A stretch of DNA of 9,817 bases, taken from NCBI GenBank assembly GCA_011330545.1, contig DRQI01000347.1:1-9817 (forward strand). Direction: 5' to 3'. The position numbers and the translations under genes were made by a program. Positions 7,716 through 9,817 of this stretch are shown piece by piece; position 1 is the first letter of the stretch, and each line of letters starts with the position of its first letter. The notes beneath the pieces were generated by a model. The model was not told where the DNA came from. It made no database searches and was given only the letters and a program-made list of their open reading frames with translations. This DNA comes from Flavobacteriia bacterium (GTDB lineage: Bacteria > Bacteroidota > Bacteroidia > Flavobacteriales > Flavobacteriaceae).

Positions 7716-7720
7716 GACAC

Positions 7721-8635
7721 ATGAAACACAAAATAATAATTACCGGTAGTAACGGATTATTAGGACAAAAATTAGTCAACCTGTTTTCAAAAGAAGATAC
7801 TTTTGAAGTCATAGCATTTTCTAAAGGAAAAAATCGAAATGATACGGCAAAAAAATATACCTATTATACCATAGATAGTACCAATGCCACAGAAGTATTT
7901 CAACGTATAGATGCCATAAAGCCACATTATATTATTAACAGTGCAGCGATGACCAATGTCGACCAATGTGAAAAAGAAAAAGAAAAATGTGACCTGATAA
8001 ATGTAGAAGCGGTTAAAACACTTGTCAAAGCAGCTAAAAAATACAACAGCCACCTTATTCATATCTCTACCGATTTTATTTTTGACGGAAAAAACGGCCC
8101 ATATAAAGAAGAAGATGAACCGAACCCTTTAAGCCATTACGGACGCTCAAAATTAGAATCTGAAAATTTAATTAAAGAAGCTGGTATCAACTATACAATT
8201 TTAAGAACGATACTGGTATATGGCCTGGTTGACAATATGCCGCGAAAGAATATTGTACTGTGGATTAAAGATGCCATAGAGAATAAACAAATATTAACCA
8301 TCGTAGATGATCAGTATAGAATGCCAACTTTTGTTGATGATTTGGCCAATGCCTGTTTGTTGTCAATCCAACAGAATGCACAAGGAGTATTCAATATATC
8401 GAGTAGTGAGTTGTTGAGTATATACGATATGGCCTTAGAAATAGCTGCCGCTTTTGAGTTAGATAGTTCCTATATAAAACGAATTCATACCTCACAATTA
8501 AATCAAGTTGCCAAACGCCCGGCAGTAACAGGATTTAATTTAGAGAAATCTAAAAAAATATTAAACTTTCCTGTTGTACCCTTTGCGGATAGGTTGCAAG
8601 TATTTAAAAATCAGCTGTTAACTTCAAAAACCTAA
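7721..8635 (+). CDS. RmlD-like extended short-chain dehydrogenase (dTDP-4-dehydrorhamnose reductase family)
   Basis: The 304-residue product is a cytoplasmic NAD(P)-dependent reductase of the RmlD_sub_bind family. The N-terminal Rossmann motif is GSNGLLG (residues 9-15). The catalytic serine/threonine segment is ISTDFIFDG (Ser116, Thr117) and the active-site pair is YGRSK (Tyr140, Lys144). The family's downstream TILRTILVYG and DDQYRMPTFVDDLA segments are present. The length is normal for RmlD (about 290-305). RmlD makes dTDP-L-rhamnose, but no other rhamnose genes (rmlA, rmlB, rmlC) are in the window, so a different sugar-nucleotide or related substrate is possible. The upstream ATG at 7691 would add ten residues before the fold; I prefer 7721 because it starts right at the first beta strand (KHKIIITG) and lies after the promoter-like box. 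The gene is on the same strand as the rRNA operon and 349 bases before it. Confidence 0.9.
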   Translation: MKHKIIITGSNGLLGQKLVNLFSKEDTFEVIAFSKGKNRNDTAKKYTYYTIDSTNATEVFQRIDAIKPHYIINSAAMTNVDQCEKEKEKCDLINVEAVKTLVKAAKKYNSHLIHISTDFIFDGKNGPYKEEDEPNPLSHYGRSKLESENLIKEAGINYTILRTILVYGLVDNMPRKNIVLWIKDAIENKQILTIVDDQYRMPTFVDDLANACLLSIQQNAQGVFNISSSELLSIYDMALEIAAAFELDSSYIKRIHTSQLNQVAKRPAVTGFNLEKSKKILNFPVVPFADRLQVFKNQLLTSKT

Positions 8636-8685
8636 AATGAACAGCTGCTAATTGCTTTTTTGTTAATAACTTTTTAGTCGATTAC

Positions 8686-8717
8686 TTTCAAAAAAATCCA
8701 GATTTCAATTAAATTTG
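8686..8717 (+). promoter_or_regulatory. Upstream promoter-like site before the rRNA operon
   Basis: TAAATTTG (8710-8717) matches TAnnTTTG exactly. TTTC (8686-8689) lies 20 bases upstream in the -33 position, one base off TTTG. The following bases (CATCCC) resemble those after the second promoter (CACCCG), suggesting tandem rRNA promoters. Confidence 0.5.
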
Positions 8718-8800
8718 CATCCCTAATAATAAGGTTTGTTCTTGATAATTAGGCAGTTGTAAAAAAGTGAAAAAAATTTATCAAAAAAAAGCAAAATAGT

Positions 8801-8831
8801 TTTGCGAGAGATAAAAACCTTTCTATATTTG
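8801..8831 (+). promoter_or_regulatory. Main rRNA operon promoter
   Basis: TTTG (8801-8804), a 19-base spacer and TATATTTG (8824-8831) form a full match to the Bacteroidota promoter consensus (TTTG, 19-21 bases, TAnnTTTG). An A-rich tract lies upstream (8761-8797), as in strong promoters. The start point should be near 8835-8838, giving a leader of about 150 bases before 16S. Confidence 0.8.
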
Positions 8832-8837
8832 CACCCG

Positions 8838-8984
8838 CTTAAAGAGAAAGAGCAAAAGTTCATTGAAACAATAGAGAAATTGACAGCGTAAAATTGAGTA
8901 AGACTTCATATTTTAGGATTTGGGGAATTTTTTTTGAGGCTTTTCATTAAGAGAAAAGATACTTTAAGAGGTATCGACGACATT
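8838..8984 (+). other. rRNA operon leader with boxA-like antitermination and processing elements
   Basis: This transcribed leader has no coding potential. AGTTCATTGAAACA (8857-8870) resembles the boxA-type antitermination element of rRNA leaders. Two small hairpins lie just before 16S: CTTTTC/GAAAAG (8940-8945 with 8953-8958) and GATAC/GTATC (8958-8962 with 8971-8975). They share one base, so they may be alternatives. They may be part of the precursor stem cut during 16S maturation, whose other half would lie downstream of 16S and outside the window. The rest of the 349-base gap after the RmlD-like gene holds only the two promoter-like sites. Confidence 0.5.

Positions 8985-9817
<833 letters not shown>

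Noticed and set aside
8612..8661. Inverted repeat CAGCTGTT / AACAGCTG followed by a T run, as terminator of the RmlD-like gene
   Set aside because: The left arm is inside the coding region, the loop is 20 bases, and 8 bases separate the stem from the T run, so it is not a convincing terminator shape.

Overview
The window is AT-rich and reads as chromosome of a Flavobacteriaceae-like member of the Bacteroidota. Three things support this: the partial 16S rRNA gene at the right end, promoter boxes of the Bacteroidota type (TAnnTTTG, in one case with TTTG 19 bases upstream), and protein families typical of the phylum (PKD plus C-terminal barrel surface proteins, CHAT/TPR proteins, LASC lipoproteins). 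Shine-Dalgarno sequences are absent or weak, which is normal for the phylum. The family-level placement comes from reading the 16S by eye.

Left part (1-6338): a divergent arrangement. An ECF-type sigma factor runs leftwards off the edge of the window. Facing away from it are a 324-residue lipoprotein gene, a strong hairpin terminator, and then a tight two-gene unit. That unit holds a secreted PKD protein with a predicted outer-membrane barrel and, 10 bases downstream, a large secreted TPR-CHAT (caspase-like) protein with an intact His/Cys pair and a C-terminal membrane anchor. All three plus-strand proteins carry export signals. Together they look like an envelope module (lipoprotein, outer-membrane protein, inner-membrane-anchored putative protease) under a dedicated sigma factor. 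I do not know a characterised function for this combination, and it is the most interesting part of the window.

Middle part (6368-7599): a small PspC-domain membrane protein followed 5 bases later by a two-helix potassium channel with an RCK (TrkA-N/TrkA-C) domain. Both lie on the plus strand just downstream of the CHAT gene, so read-through from the CHAT unit is possible.

Right part (7600-9817): a 121-base gap without a convincing gene, an RmlD-like extended short-chain dehydrogenase, then a 349-base non-coding stretch holding two promoter-like sites in tandem and the leader of an rRNA operon. The 16S rRNA gene starts near 8985 and is cut by the window end after about 833 bases. No tRNA, CRISPR array, insertion sequence or transposase was seen.
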